Origin: Salinigranum rubrum | GTDB lineage: Archaea > Halobacteriota > Halobacteria > Halobacteriales > Haloferacaceae | Length of the DNA: 64,000 bases | Reading direction: 5' to 3' | NCBI RefSeq assembly: GCF_002906575.1 | Contig: NZ_CP026312.1 | Span: forward strand, 54,878-118,877 | Shown: in pieces, positions 53,312 through 63,000 of the stretch | How the letters are laid out: each line of letters begins with the position of its first letter | Position numbering within the stretch: the first letter of the stretch is position 1 | Notes under the pieces: model-generated | Told to the model about the DNA's origin: nothing | The model's database searches: none | Seen by the model: only the letters and a program-made list of their open reading frames with translations | Program-made: the position numbers and the translations under genes

Positions 53312-54136
53312 TCACTCCAGCATCGCCGCGAGGTTCTGTCGGGTGGTGAGTGCCGCCTCGTCGGGATTGAGGTGTCCACCGAAGATCTCGGCTGTGTAGT
53401 GGCCGTCGTAGCCGACATCGTCCAGCTTCTCGAACATCGCCTGGAACGAGAGGCCCCCCTCACCTGGAGGGAGGCGGTCGGTGTCCGCGAGGTGCAGGTG
53501 GACGAGGTCGTCTGCCAGCTCCTCCACGTAGATGGTCGGCGACTCGCCACGATGGGCGGCGTGTGCCGTGTCCATCATCGCCCCAGCGTTCGGAGAGTCC
53601 ACCTCGTCGAGCAGGCGCAGCTGGTCCTGCGTCGTCTCGATGAGGTTGACGTCCGCGGCGTTCGCCTCAATGGCGACCGTCTTCTCCATCCGTTCTGCGG
53701 CCTCCAGGACGTCGTTCAAGACGGCACGCTGGTTCGCCCAGGCGTCCTCGTAGCGCTGTCCCTGGAGCCGCCAGCCGCCGACCCAGATCACGATGTCGCT
53801 GTCGAACGCCTCGGCCACGTCGAGGCAGCCGAGGTAGTGTTCGCGCGCCGCCTCGCGTTCGACTTCGAGTGGGCTGGCCGGGTTCGGACCGGGGCCGCCA
53901 CCCAGTGCCGGGCAGATGCTCGACACTGTCAAGTCGCTCGCGTCGAGGCGCTCTTGGATAGACGCCTGCCGCTCCTCGTCCATGTACTGCGGCCAGGCGT
54001 GGGGTGATGCCGCTCCGAACTCGATGGAGTCGAAGCCAGCGGCGTCGATGTGATCGATCGTGCTTTCGAGCGTGTAGCTCGGCGTCCAGACCGGGAAACT
54101 GGCGTAGAGCCAGGTATTGATGCCTATGCTGACCAT
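53312..54136 (-). CDS. Sugar phosphate isomerase/epimerase (xylose isomerase-like TIM barrel)
   Basis: 274 residues from ATG 54136. AP-endonuclease-2-type barrel: GFDSIEFGAASPHAWP, IVIWVGGWRLQGQRYEDAWA, VAIEANAADVNLIETT (Glu ligand), MMDTAHAAHRG (Asp/His), VHLHLADTDRLPPGEGG (His/Asp), HYTAEIFGG (Glu). TTTAAATAG at 54162-54170 is 30 bases upstream of this ATG, which implies a leaderless transcript; the open frame upstream of it is not coding. Confidence 0.88.
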   Translation of the reverse strand: MVSIGINTWLYASFPVWTPSYTLESTIDHIDAAGFDSIEFGAASPHAWPQYMDEERQASIQERLDASDLTVSSICPALGGGPGPNPASPLEVEREAAREHYLGCLDVAEAFDSDIVIWVGGWRLQGQRYEDAWANQRAVLNDVLEAAERMEKTVAIEANAADVNLIETTQDQLRLLDEVDSPNAGAMMDTAHAAHRGESPTIYVEELADDLVHLHLADTDRLPPGEGGLSFQAMFEKLDDVGYDGHYTAEIFGGHLNPDEAALTTRQNLAAMLE

Positions 54137-54161
54137 GGCAAATCCTACATGTCCGCTCATT

Positions 54162-54209
54162 CTATTTAAAATGTCGCCAACAGATCGGGTTGCACCAAAA
54201 TGTTTATAT
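54162..54209. promoter_or_regulatory. Two back-to-back TATA boxes of the sugar transporter operons
   Basis: TTTAAATAG (minus strand, 54170-54162) lies about 30 bases before the isomerase ATG at 54136. TTTATAT (plus strand, 54203-54209) lies about 27 bases before the binding protein ATG at 54233. Both spacings predict leaderless mRNAs, common in haloarchaea. Confidence 0.7.
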
Positions 54210-54232
54210 GCTAAAGTACTGACTTCTGTGCC

Positions 54233-55738
54233 ATGCGACAGAGTGACAGCCAGCGCACAGCAGAGTGTACTTCGAAGAGCGGTTCGAAAAGACGTCGAAC
54301 GTTCCTGAAAACCGGAGCTGCAGGAACCGCCGCGCTCTTCGCCGGGTGTCTTGGGTGGGGCGACGGTGGGAGTAGCGGCAGTAGCGAGAGTACCGGAGGT
54401 GGAAGTGAGGCTAACGGCGCGAGTACCGGAACCCCCTCGAGTGACACCAACCTCTCCGGAACGACCATCAACATGCTGGAGTACGCGGCTGCTCAGGCCG
54501 AGGCGACCCGACAGGTACTGCCACAGTTCGAGGAGGAGACCGGTATCACGGTCAATCTCGAAACGGCACCGTACGGCGATCTCATCTCGAAGCAGTTCAC
54601 GTCGCTCAAGGGCTCTTCGGGGAGCTACGACGTTATCGACGTCGACGTACCCTACTGGCCAGCCTTCGTCAGCAACGACTGGATCCAGCCGTTGAATGGG
54701 ATGCTCGAACAGAGCAGCCTCCGGCAGTCGGAGTTCCTCCAGCGCGTCTGGAACGACACCGTCGTGTGGGGTGGCCCCGACGACTACCTGAACCTCGACG
54801 CGGGCAACGTCATGGGCATTCCCTACCAGCCCAACGTGCTGACACTCTACTACCGCAAGGACCTCTACGACGAGGCGGGACTCTCTCCGCCGCAGACGCT
54901 CTCGGACTACCAGCGCGTCGGGCGGGAACTCACGAACCCGGACGAGAACGTCTGGGGGATGGCGATGATGGCGAAGGAACACGAGTCGTTGCTCGTCGAG
55001 TGGAAAAGCATGCTGTACAGCCGCGGCGGGCGGTTCTTCGAGGGGGAGACGATCAAGGAGGCACCGTTCGGTATCAGCGAGTCGTGGAATCCGGTGTTCG
55101 ACGACCAGACTGGCGTCGAGACCTTGAAGTACTACAAGCAACTGATCGAGGCGGACTACACGCCCGACGGCGTGACGAGCTGGGATTGGACGAACGTCAC
55201 ACAGAACTTCATCCAGGGTCGGCTCGCCACCGGACAGGCGTTCTCGAGCACGGCCCGAGTCGCTAACGACCCCGACAAATCGGCGGTCGTCGGGAAGGTG
55301 GGCTACGCGCCGTACCCGGGGTCGGACGTGTCGGGGACGATGCTGCGTCGGCCACACTACGGGACTTGGTCGCTTGCGATCCCGAAGAACTCGAAAAAGA
55401 AGCAGGCGGCGTGGAAGTTCATCGAGTGGCTCTCGTCGACCGAGATTCAGGTCGAGCGCGCGAGCTATGGCGCACAGCCGAGTCGCCAATCCGCCTATGA
55501 CCAGCTCACGCAGTCGCAGAACGAGGTGTTCCGGTCGTCACCCGAGTTCTTCCAGGCGCTGTACGACGGTCTCACCCAATACGGCATCGGCCGACCGAAG
55601 ATCAAAGGCTACTTCCAGTGGTCCAGCACGATGCAGAAGTGGCTGACCCGGTCCATCACGGAGGGGATGGAACCGCAGAAGGCACTCTCAAACGCCGCGA
55701 ACGAGACGCGGCAACTCCTCGATGAGCAGGGGTACTGA
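54233..55738 (+). CDS. Extracellular sugar-binding lipoprotein (family 1)
   Basis: 501 residues. Tat signal (KRRRTFLKTGAAGTAALFAGC), Ser/Gly/Thr linker (about 45-80), then an SBP_bac_1 domain (NMLEYAAAQAEATRQVLPQF, GSYDVIDVDVPYWPAF, MGIPYQPNVLTLYYRKDLYD, GTWSLAIPKNSKKKQAAWKF, IEWLSSTEIQ). It feeds oligosaccharide or glycerol-phosphate-type substrates to the two permeases that follow. Confidence 0.9.
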   Translation: MRQSDSQRTAECTSKSGSKRRRTFLKTGAAGTAALFAGCLGWGDGGSSGSSESTGGGSEANGASTGTPSSDTNLSGTTINMLEYAAAQAEATRQVLPQFEEETGITVNLETAPYGDLISKQFTSLKGSSGSYDVIDVDVPYWPAFVSNDWIQPLNGMLEQSSLRQSEFLQRVWNDTVVWGGPDDYLNLDAGNVMGIPYQPNVLTLYYRKDLYDEAGLSPPQTLSDYQRVGRELTNPDENVWGMAMMAKEHESLLVEWKSMLYSRGGRFFEGETIKEAPFGISESWNPVFDDQTGVETLKYYKQLIEADYTPDGVTSWDWTNVTQNFIQGRLATGQAFSSTARVANDPDKSAVVGKVGYAPYPGSDVSGTMLRRPHYGTWSLAIPKNSKKKQAAWKFIEWLSSTEIQVERASYGAQPSRQSAYDQLTQSQNEVFRSSPEFFQALYDGLTQYGIGRPKIKGYFQWSSTMQKWLTRSITEGMEPQKALSNAANETRQLLDEQGY

Positions 55739-55745
55739 CGGACCG

Positions 55746-56649
55746 ATGTCGACCCGAACATTCCCGTCGCTCACGGGGCTCTCACTGACGACCGTCTCGC
55801 GTCGCACGGCGTTCAAGTACGGATGGTCCTGCCAGCGTTCATCTACGCTGTCGCCTGGATCGTCTACCCGATGGTGTTTCTGCTTCGGTTGAGTCTCTCG
55901 GAGGGAGTCGGCGGTGCGTTCGTCGGGTTCGAGAACTACGCGAAGGTGTTGTCGAGTGCGGACTTCTACGACGCGGTCGCCGCGACGCTCGCCTTCGCCG
56001 TTCCCGCTGTGGGGGTCGAACTGGTGTTTGGGACCGTGCTGGCCGTCGCGTACAACTCGGTATCGCGGTTCGAGCGGGTCACCCAGACGATCCTCCTCCT
56101 GCCGATGGTGTTGAGCACGTTTGCCGTCGGCCTGATGTTCCGGTGGTTCTTCAGTTCTGACCTTGGCGTCGTAAACTACCTGCTGGGCCTAGTCGGCATC
56201 TCCGGACCCGTGTGGCTCAGCGACCCGCAGTTCGCGATGGTGACGGTCGTCGTCGCCGACGTCTGGCAGTGGACGCCGTTCGTGTTCGTCCTCGTCTATG
56301 CGGGCCTGCAGACCATCCCCGAGAGCCTCATCGAGGCGGCCACCATCGACGGTGCATCGCGCATCCAGCGGTTCCGGTACATCATCCTCCCCAGTTGTAT
56401 CCGGTATTGGTGGTGACGGCGCTCATCCGACTCATTATGGCGTTCAAGGGAGGGGACAAGATCTTTGCCATGACAGAAGGAGGTCCAGGAGGGTCGACAA
56501 AGACGCTCACCATGCACATCTACGAGAACGCCTTCTCGTTCCTCAACACCGCGGACGCGGCTGCGATGTCGTTCCTGTTCTTAGTGTTCATCATCGTCGT
56601 GAGTAACGTGTTCATCGCCCTGCTCGGGCGAGTCAAGGAGACGCGATAA
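55746..56649 (+). CDS. ABC transporter permease (MalF/UgpA-like), frameshifted twice in this sequence
   Basis: Starts at ATG 55746, 7 bases after the binding protein stop. Two single-base deletions break it: at GG 55821-55822 (FKYG joined to MVLPAFIYAVAW) and at CCCC 56389-56392 (RYIILP joined to QLYPVLVVTAL). The repaired protein of about 301 residues has six helices and the EAA loop (IPESLIEAATIDGASRIQRF). Probably intact in the organism. Confidence 0.85.
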
Positions 56650-56650
56650 C

Positions 56651-57504
56651 ATGTTGAGAACGATGTTTCCCTGGAGTGTGGATGCCCTAGTCGACAGGCT
56701 CGGCAGCGTCTTGATCGCCGTCGCGTCGCTCATCGCACTGTTCCCCGTCTACTGGATCGTCACGCGCTCGTTGATGACGACTCGCGCCTCATTCCGCCTC
56801 CCCCTGTGTGGATTCCGGAGACGATTACCATCGACGCCTACCGAGCCATCCTCGTCCAGGGCCCGTACTTCGATTACGTCGTCAACAGTGTCGTCTCGAC
56901 TTCTATCGCGGTCGGGCTGGGGCTGCTGCTCGGCATCCCGGCGACCTACGTGATCGTCCGGTACGACTTCCCCCTGAATCTCGACCATCACCTAGGGTTC
57001 TTTTTCCTCTCGATCTTCATGCTCCCGCCCATCGCAGCCACCATTCCCTACTTCAACATCTTCCAGGCACTCGGCGCGCTCGACAGCAGTGTCTGGCTGG
57101 GACTCGTCTACGCCGTCTTTACGCTCCCGCTCATCGTCTGGTTCACGCGCGGCTTCATCGACGACATCCCCGAGAGCCTCGGCGAGGCCGCCGAAGTAGA
57201 CGGTGCGAGCGAGTTCCAGACATTCTACTACGTCTACCTGCCGCTCATCAAGCCCGGCATCGGTGCCGCGGCCATCATCAGCTTCATTCTCACATGGAAC
57301 GAATACTTCTTCGCGCTGGTGCTGACCCGTCGGGAGGCCAAGCCGCTGTCAGTCGCGACTACCGAGTTCGTCGGACAGTACAACATCGCGTGGAACGAAC
57401 TCTCCGCGGGACTCGTCATCACCATCGCTCCCGTCGCCGTCTTCCTCCTCCTCACCCAGCGGTACATCATCTCCGGACTGACCAAAGGAGCGGTCAAGGA
57501 GTAA
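56651..57504 (+). CDS. ABC transporter permease (MalG/UgpE-like), frameshifted in this sequence
   Basis: Starts 1 base after the previous stop. The first frame covers the N-terminus (LFPVYWIVTRSLMTTRASFRLP); adding one C to the run 56800-56804 joins it to PVWIPETITIDAYRAIL. The repaired protein of about 284 residues has six helices and the EAA loop (IPESLGEAAEVDGASEFQTF, about 180-200). It pairs with the upstream permease and the ATPase at 52161. Confidence 0.87.
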
Positions 57505-57888
57505 CCGTCTCCGGCGAGTCTTTCACGACCTCGACCGATCCGTCCGGTCCTCATAAGAATTGTTACGAGTCATGTCGGGGACGACCGCGGTACAGCGCGC
57601 GCTCGCACCGATAAACAGTCGCAGCAGTCCTTATCACACGCTACGTACGTCGCTCCGTTCGAGTGCGCCGAGCACTCGCTGGACCGCGATGTCGTCAGCT
57701 ACGCTCGGTGTGGACGCCGTCGTGTCCAACACTCCCGCCTCGCGACCGTCGGGGTCAGAAGTCGTGACAATCCCATCGAGACTCGAGTGGATCTGGAACC
57801 GAGGTTTCGGCTATCAGGACGGTCAGTAGGTCGCCCTGCACCGCGGTGCGAAGTTCGGAACGGTATTAACATCGACCTCGAATCCACC
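57505..57888. other. Intergenic region, no gene seen
   Basis: Frames cross it in several directions without signals or family resemblance. It ends at the left terminus of a decayed IS6-type element. Confidence 0.4.
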
Positions 57889-58196
57889 GGTTGTGTTAAC
57901 TTAGGAGTGAGACGGTTGATGTTCGAATGCTCTATTCGTGAAATCGACCACCTCAACAAAGCTATCGAACGGATCGACTTGGAATTTGTGAAGCGGCAGC
58001 GGACACCTCGAGTTCGCGTTTCCAGTGGGTATTCAACTTCTCCTTGCTAGTCTGTCACTCTAGAATACAAAACAATATCTTGAAATTTTGGGTGTCCAAG
58101 GGAGTCGAACCGTGATTCACGACTGGGTGCAAAAGGCCGATTTACATCCCGAGAGCGACATGAGTCCGATTCAGATTGAGGTTCAGTACATCACAA
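57889..58196 (+). pseudogene. Decayed IS6-family (ISH14-like) transposase fragment
   Basis: GGTTGTGTTAACTTAG at 57889-57904 resembles the terminal repeat of IS-B. A transposase N-terminus follows (ATG 57919; IERIDLEFVKRQRTP), then after a frame change and a TAG comes LEILGVQGSRTVIHDWVQKA and DLHPESDMSPIQIEV. The last part is typical of IS6 proteins. It ends where the next element begins, so it was cut by that insertion. Confidence 0.72.
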
Positions 58197-59397
58197 AGCC
58201 GGTTAGTTGAGACGTCTGCTTGCAAAAGGTGTGCCTAAGACCCAGCAAGCAGACGGTGAAATCCACGAAGACCAGCTCCTTAACTTCCTCGTCAACTCCC
58301 TTGACGAGCAAGTTGCTCTTACACTCGCTGAAAACGCCGAGCTGGACGCTGAAGACATCTACGAGGTCCTCGTCGGCGCGTGCGCCGACGGGACCTCGGT
58401 CTCAACGCTCTGTAAGAGAAGCGAAGATGCGCCCCACGAAAACTCGGTTCTCTACCATCTCCGCACCAAGTTCGACCTCGAGACGCTCGAACAAATCGGG
58501 AACACGCTCCTCCAGAAGGACGTTCTCGACGTCCTGCCTGAGCAGGTGGAGGTCGTTGCGGACCTCCACCTGCGGCCCTACTACGGTGACGAGGACGACA
58601 CAGAGGGCCTCTATCACTCGGAAGCGAAGCGTGGAACCACCGCGTTCCACGCGTACGCGACACTGTACGCACGCGTGAAGAACAAACGCTACACGCTGGC
58701 GGTGCGCCGTCTCGAAGACGGCGACACCGCCAGCAGTGTCCTCGCAGAGTTTCTCGGTATCCTCGACGGCCTTGACCTCGGCGTCAAGGCCGTCTACCTT
58801 GACCGCGAATTCTACGACAGCAAGTGTTTGACGCTACTTCAGGCACACAACCACGCGTACGTCATGCCGATCGTCCGCTGGGGACGGACGATCAAGCGGG
58901 AACTCTCGGAAGGCTGGAGTCGCGTGATTCAGCACGACCTGACGGCGAAACTCGACGGTCACAGCTGGACCGTCGAGTTTCCCGTCTACATCGACTGTAC
59001 CTACCAGAACGGACGATACGACGAGCATGGGGTGGCGCGTCACGGCTACGCCGCTGACGCGCCGTTCATCAACTCACCACGCGAGGCTCGATACCACTAC
59101 GCGAAACGCTTCGGTATCGAGGCGAGCTACCGGCTCTCCGAGCAAACGATTGCGACGACTACGACACAGAATCCGGTCGTACGGCTGTTGTACGTCGTGG
59201 TGAGTTTGCTGTTACAGAACGTGTGGCGGTATCTGCACTGGGAGTACGTGGCGACGCCCCGCCGAGGCGGGCGTCGCCTCTGGGAGTGGTCGTACAAGGA
59301 GTTCACCAACATGATGCGACGGGCAGCGTGGACGGCCCTCGCGACGCGTCGGGCCGTCCCCGCAAACCGACCACCGGACGACCGGTTTAGCCGGTGA
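58197..59397. mobile_element. ISH3-family (ISH51-like) element, ends approximate
   Basis: The left end is near CCGGTTAG at 58199 and the right end near TAGCCGG at 59387-59393, which read as short imperfect inverted repeats. No target duplication was recognised. It cuts the IS6 remnant on its left. Confidence 0.6.
58231..59397 (+). CDS. ISH3-family transposase
   Basis: 388 residues from GTG 58231. ISH3 hallmarks: QADGEIHEDQLLNFLVNSLD at the N-terminus, VVADLHLRPYYGDED (Asp, about 111), KAVYLDREFYDS (Asp, about 195) and KRFGIEASYRLSEQTIATTT (Glu, about 300). It appears full length. Confidence 0.87.
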   Translation: MPKTQQADGEIHEDQLLNFLVNSLDEQVALTLAENAELDAEDIYEVLVGACADGTSVSTLCKRSEDAPHENSVLYHLRTKFDLETLEQIGNTLLQKDVLDVLPEQVEVVADLHLRPYYGDEDDTEGLYHSEAKRGTTAFHAYATLYARVKNKRYTLAVRRLEDGDTASSVLAEFLGILDGLDLGVKAVYLDREFYDSKCLTLLQAHNHAYVMPIVRWGRTIKRELSEGWSRVIQHDLTAKLDGHSWTVEFPVYIDCTYQNGRYDEHGVARHGYAADAPFINSPREARYHYAKRFGIEASYRLSEQTIATTTTQNPVVRLLYVVVSLLLQNVWRYLHWEYVATPRRGGRRLWEWSYKEFTNMMRRAAWTALATRRAVPANRPPDDRFSR

Positions 59398-59535
59398 TTT
59401 CCGACCGGGCTAGTCAGCGGTGTGAGTGGCGACGCTGTCACGTCGGCGGCAGCCGCCGCCGACAGCGACAGCTCTCCATCGGTTCGCCAGAATTCTCACG
59501 TCGAGACCGCCAGTGCAACCGCTCCGCCACAGAAC

Positions 59536-60142
59536 TCAGGCTTCAGAAACAGCTATCCGAGGATCCCCTTTGTGAGGTATTGAGTATGCACTCCCACCCA
59601 GTACCGCACAGCTGGCGTAGAAATCGTCGAGCAAGATAAATGGCGAGCGATCCAGCAAGATATCGGCCACAGCACCACCCCGACTGCGTTTATCGTCGCA
59701 ACCGCGACGACGCCGAAGGCGGGATTCCGGCCTGCGTTGCGACGATAGCGCCAGTTGTGGTAAACGCGCCGAGCCCGATTGCATCCGAGAGCTGTGTCAC
59801 TGGATGCGTGTCGGCTGACTCGAGGACGGCACTCACTCCAACCGCTAGTCCGACACCGAGCAAGCCGAGGCCGATCTCAGTGGGTGTACTGAGCGCGAGC
59901 GGAATTCGATTGACGAGGAGATCACGGGTCATCCCGCCTGCAAATGCCGTAGCGAGGCCGACCACCGTGACACCGAATAGGTCGAACTCCTCACGGATTG
60001 CCTTGGTGGCCCCGACAAGGGCGAACGCGACGAGCCCGATCGTGTTCATTACGGCGAATGGATCAACGACCAGTACATCGACAATCTCCTGCGTCACTGG
60101 TTCCAGACAGGATAACGAGTCTGATGAGTGCTTCGTCTCCAC
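59536..60142 (-). CDS. TRIC/UPF0126-type membrane protein, frameshifted twice in this sequence
   Basis: First frame: VMNTIGLVAFALVGATKAIR, GLATAFAGGMTRDLLV, AIGLGAFTTTGAIVA. Then GIP is followed by an unrelated tail. Adding one base near 59719-59721 and one at CCCC 59678-59681 continues it as AFGVVAVATINAVGGGAVAD and ILLDRSPFILLDDFYASCAV. The repaired protein has about 202 residues, the normal length, with seven helices and the GG(M/A)xRD motifs. TRIC channels conduct monovalent cations; the substrate of this prokaryotic member is unknown. Confidence 0.82.
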
Positions 60143-60267
60143 TAACCAGCTCGGGTTCGCTAATCCGTCACGCGCTACACGAGGGCCATCAGATGGAGAA
60201 GATTCTCCAGTCCCAATTTCCTACAGGAATTCCGTCTAGACGTGACGAAGCCTCCAACGACGATGAT

Positions 60268-61194
60268 TCAGGTAGATAACTCGCCCAGCACGTTTTGGTG
60301 TGTCCGGATGGTCGGTGCGGTGACGTTCGCCACGTCTGCGGCCCCGGATTGCGTCAGCCATCGGCCCTCCTCGCAACCGGCCTTGTAGAGGCAGGCCGCT
60401 GCAAACCCGGCCGGATGGACGCCGGTCGTGACGCCGCGCTCTTCAGCTTGCTCCGCGAGGGTTCGGGCCCGCTGTCGGATCTCGTCCGGACACTCGAGGT
60501 CCGAGGCGAGTCGCGGCACGAACATGCTGGGGGAGACGGGCTCAGCGGGGAGGCCCAGCTCTTCGTTCAGCGTTTTGTACGAGTTCGTGACCCGTGACTC
60601 CGCGACGCGGGCCACCTCGCTGACGTCATCTACCAACCGCGAGAGACCGTTACACCGGCAGGCCCCGTACACGCTGGCGGCGGCGATGGCCTCGATAGAT
60701 CTGCCTCGAAGCAGATCCTCTTTCTGAGCACTCCGAAAGAGCTGACACGCCTGGTCACGGACCGAATCGGAGAGTTCGAGCGCACTCGTCAACCGTCGCA
60801 CTTCGCCAAGCCCGTGTGCGAGATTCCGTTCCGCTTTCGACCGCCAGCGACCTCGGGTTTGCTCACGGCGCATCCGAGAGAGTCGCCGTCGCTTCTTCCC
60901 GGAGAGGGCGTTCCCCTTCGCGTCGGTGCCGCGACCGATCTCCGTCGACAGGCCGCGATCGTGGCGGGCCGCAGTGAGCGGGGCACCCGTTCGCTCGCAC
61001 TCTTCGTCGTCGTACGCCCGCCACTCCGGGCCGTGATCGATTCGCTGGTCATCAATGACTAGACCACAGTCCTCGCAGACCGTTTCAACCGCGTTCGTAG
61101 TGACTTGGCCGTCGCACTCCGGGCACTGGTTTGTGTTCGAATCAGTTTGGACGTCTTCGTCGAAGCCGCTCTCGTAGATGTCTCTAATTGCCAT
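60268..61194 (-). CDS. tfb: Transcription initiation factor IIB (TFB)
   Basis: 308 residues from ATG 61194. N-terminal zinc ribbon (QCPECDGQVTTN, VCEDCGLVIDDQ, about 23-50), B-finger/linker (GPEWRAYDDEECERTGAPLT), and two cyclin-like repeats (about 105-305). It bridges TBP and RNA polymerase. Haloarchaea encode many TFBs, some on plasmids, and this copy may direct a subset of promoters. Confidence 0.93.
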   Translation of the reverse strand: MAIRDIYESGFDEDVQTDSNTNQCPECDGQVTTNAVETVCEDCGLVIDDQRIDHGPEWRAYDDEECERTGAPLTAARHDRGLSTEIGRGTDAKGNALSGKKRRRLSRMRREQTRGRWRSKAERNLAHGLGEVRRLTSALELSDSVRDQACQLFRSAQKEDLLRGRSIEAIAAASVYGACRCNGLSRLVDDVSEVARVAESRVTNSYKTLNEELGLPAEPVSPSMFVPRLASDLECPDEIRQRARTLAEQAEERGVTTGVHPAGFAAACLYKAGCEEGRWLTQSGAADVANVTAPTIRTHQNVLGELST

Positions 61195-61410
61195 ATGTCT
61201 CACCAGATTACGTGGGACTCGCTATCTCGGCGAGCCCCTCACCCATTGAGGGGAAAATAGAAACCACCTCAGAATTGTCCTATCCATACAGAATAGAAAA
61301 ATTGAGAGGCTTGAAAACTATGCACAATTTATCTACGATAAATGTAAAAACATTCGAATACAGTTCAGAATCAAACGAAAATACAAGGAAGAGAATTCTA
61401 GCAATAATTC
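61195..61410. other. AT-rich intergenic region between CBASS-like operon and tfb
   Basis: About 215 bases, much more AT-rich than its surroundings (61255-61400). It probably contains the tfb promoter and the terminator of the operon to its right. No gene supported. Confidence 0.45.
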
Positions 61411-61959
61411 TCAGAGGTCTTTCAGCCGCTCTTTCTCCTGTTCGGTCATGTCGAGCGGGCCGTACACCCACTCGGGCTTCCGCTTGAGAATCGAATACCA
61501 CACGCCGGCGAGTTGTGGCGCATCCTGGTTCAACTCGTGGCGACTCTGTGAAAGCCGTTCAAGTTCTTCTCGCAACTGGACGTGTTCCACATCGTCATCT
61601 CGTAGTTCGAGATCAATGAAGTAACAGACTTCATCGTAGAGCTCTTGGAACTCCTGTCCTTGGCGATAGTAGGTTTCCGAGTCCCGCTGTGGATGATGGT
61701 ACGCTTTGATCAACGCGACGACTCCGATGGAAATCGAGAGGATCGCCATTACAGTTGGCCCGACCTGCCCCAGCCGCAATCCGTAGAGGAGGACCCCGGC
61801 AAAAATTAGTGTCAGCCATTCGCTCCCGATTGCGACCAACCCGAGCACTTTCGACGCGAGATAGTACCGGCGCATCGTCCAGATGAGGTTGTTTTTCTCC
61901 TTCAGTGCTTTCTCGTAGATGCGCTGTCTCCGTGCGTCCTCAAACTCGTCATCCGTCAT
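61411..61959 (-). CDS. SLATT-domain 2TM protein, probable CBASS effector
   Basis: 182 residues. An N-terminal helix (ARRQRIYEKALKEKNNLIWT), two adjacent membrane helices (about 33-55 and 62-84; VLGLVAIGSEWLTLIFAGVL, VGPTVMAILSISIGVVALIK) and a long cytoplasmic helical tail (YRQGQEFQELYDEVCYFIDL). This layout is that of SLATT (SMODS- and SLOG-associating 2TM) domains, which permeabilise membranes in cyclic-nucleotide immunity. It is 21 bases after the CD-NTase stop. Confidence 0.8.
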   Translation of the reverse strand: MTDDEFEDARRQRIYEKALKEKNNLIWTMRRYYLASKVLGLVAIGSEWLTLIFAGVLLYGLRLGQVGPTVMAILSISIGVVALIKAYHHPQRDSETYYRQGQEFQELYDEVCYFIDLELRDDDVEHVQLREELERLSQSRHELNQDAPQLAGVWYSILKRKPEWVYGPLDMTEQEKERLKDL

Positions 61960-61980
61960 TACCGACCACCACGGGGTGGA

Positions 61981-63000
61981 TCAATCGAAGCTCCGTCCAT
62001 ACACTTCTTTCAGCTTCGCCTTCGCCTCGTCGGTTTTTCCCGCCCGTTCCAGCCGTCGCGCCTCCTTGATCTTCTCCTGCGCCTTCTGCGCCTCTTTCCG
62101 GGCATTCTGCCGATCTTCCCTGTTCATGTACCCGTCAACGGTCTCGTCGCTGTACACCGGGTCGCGCACCACGTCCAGCTTCCGCTTGCTCTGCGTGTTC
62201 TCTGGAAGTCCGTCGAAGAACTCCTCTGCCGTCTCGTTCAAGGGCTTGTTCTTGTCCATCTGGTTCCGGACGTGGTGGTACGCCATAACCTCTAGATGAT
62301 AGGACCCGTACGGCTTCCCGTGTTTCTCGTTCCATGACTTAACGTTCCGGACGAACCGCTCTAGCTTACCGTTTCTGGACTGGTTCACCGCTTCGAACAT
62401 CTGCTTGTACCGTCGCGGGTTTGTCTTCACCCAGCGTCCCCCGCTGTGGGTGTCCGGGATGATGTACCCGCCGCTGGCCCGCTCGAACGCTGGCACCACG
62501 TCGACCTTCATGTCGCGGTACTCGATGACGACTGCGTTCCGGGCGATGCTGACGTTCGACTTTTTATACCGGGGATCGTTCTCGATGACCTGCTTCAACC
62601 GTTGCAACAGGTTCCGTTCACCGTTCTTCTGATCCAGATACCGACCGTACTTCTCCGGTCGAGAACGTACATCGCGTCCGCATCCGAGTGTTCATTGAAC
62701 GGTCCGGTCATCGTCCCCGGGTGAATGACCCGATCATGTGTCGCTCCTTCACCGGGACCTTGTCGCCGAGGACCTCGTCTAGGCTCTCTAGCCGTTCGTT
62801 GATGGTCTCGCCCTGTCGCTCCGTAATCTTCGCGTCATCGGCTGCCTTCTCGTACCCTTCTTCGATTTCTTCACGGGCGTCTGGGTTCTTGTCTCCGAGA
62901 ACGTCGGCCAAGCGCCCCCGGCGCCACCTCCCCCCGGTCCGGATCGCCGTGATCGCGGCACCGTCTGTGTGTACCCAGTCGTATTGGTGTTACCGCCCAT
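61981..63000 (-). CDS. CD-NTase (SMODS family), frameshifted in this sequence
   Basis: Three single-base deletions split it: at CC 62961-62962, CCCC 62715-62718 and CC 62655-62656. Repaired, it has about 340 residues: a helical N-terminus (INERLESLDEVLGDKVPVKE), the nucleotidyltransferase motif IGSFTRGTMTGPFNEHSDAD with two acidic residues, a third in MKVDVVPAF, and IIPDTHSGGRWVKTNP typical of SMODS enzymes. Such enzymes make cyclic oligonucleotide alarms. The start overlaps the upstream gene by 11 bases, and the SLATT gene follows. Confidence 0.83.

Noticed and set aside
54137..55489. A long upstream extension of the isomerase/epimerase frame, to 725 residues
   Set aside because: It runs antisense through the binding protein gene. 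A TATA box 30 bases before ATG 54136 fixes the real start.
61188..61487. A 99-codon plus-strand frame in the AT-rich gap before tfb
   Set aside because: It lies in sequence with promoter-like composition and overlaps the SLATT gene in antisense.
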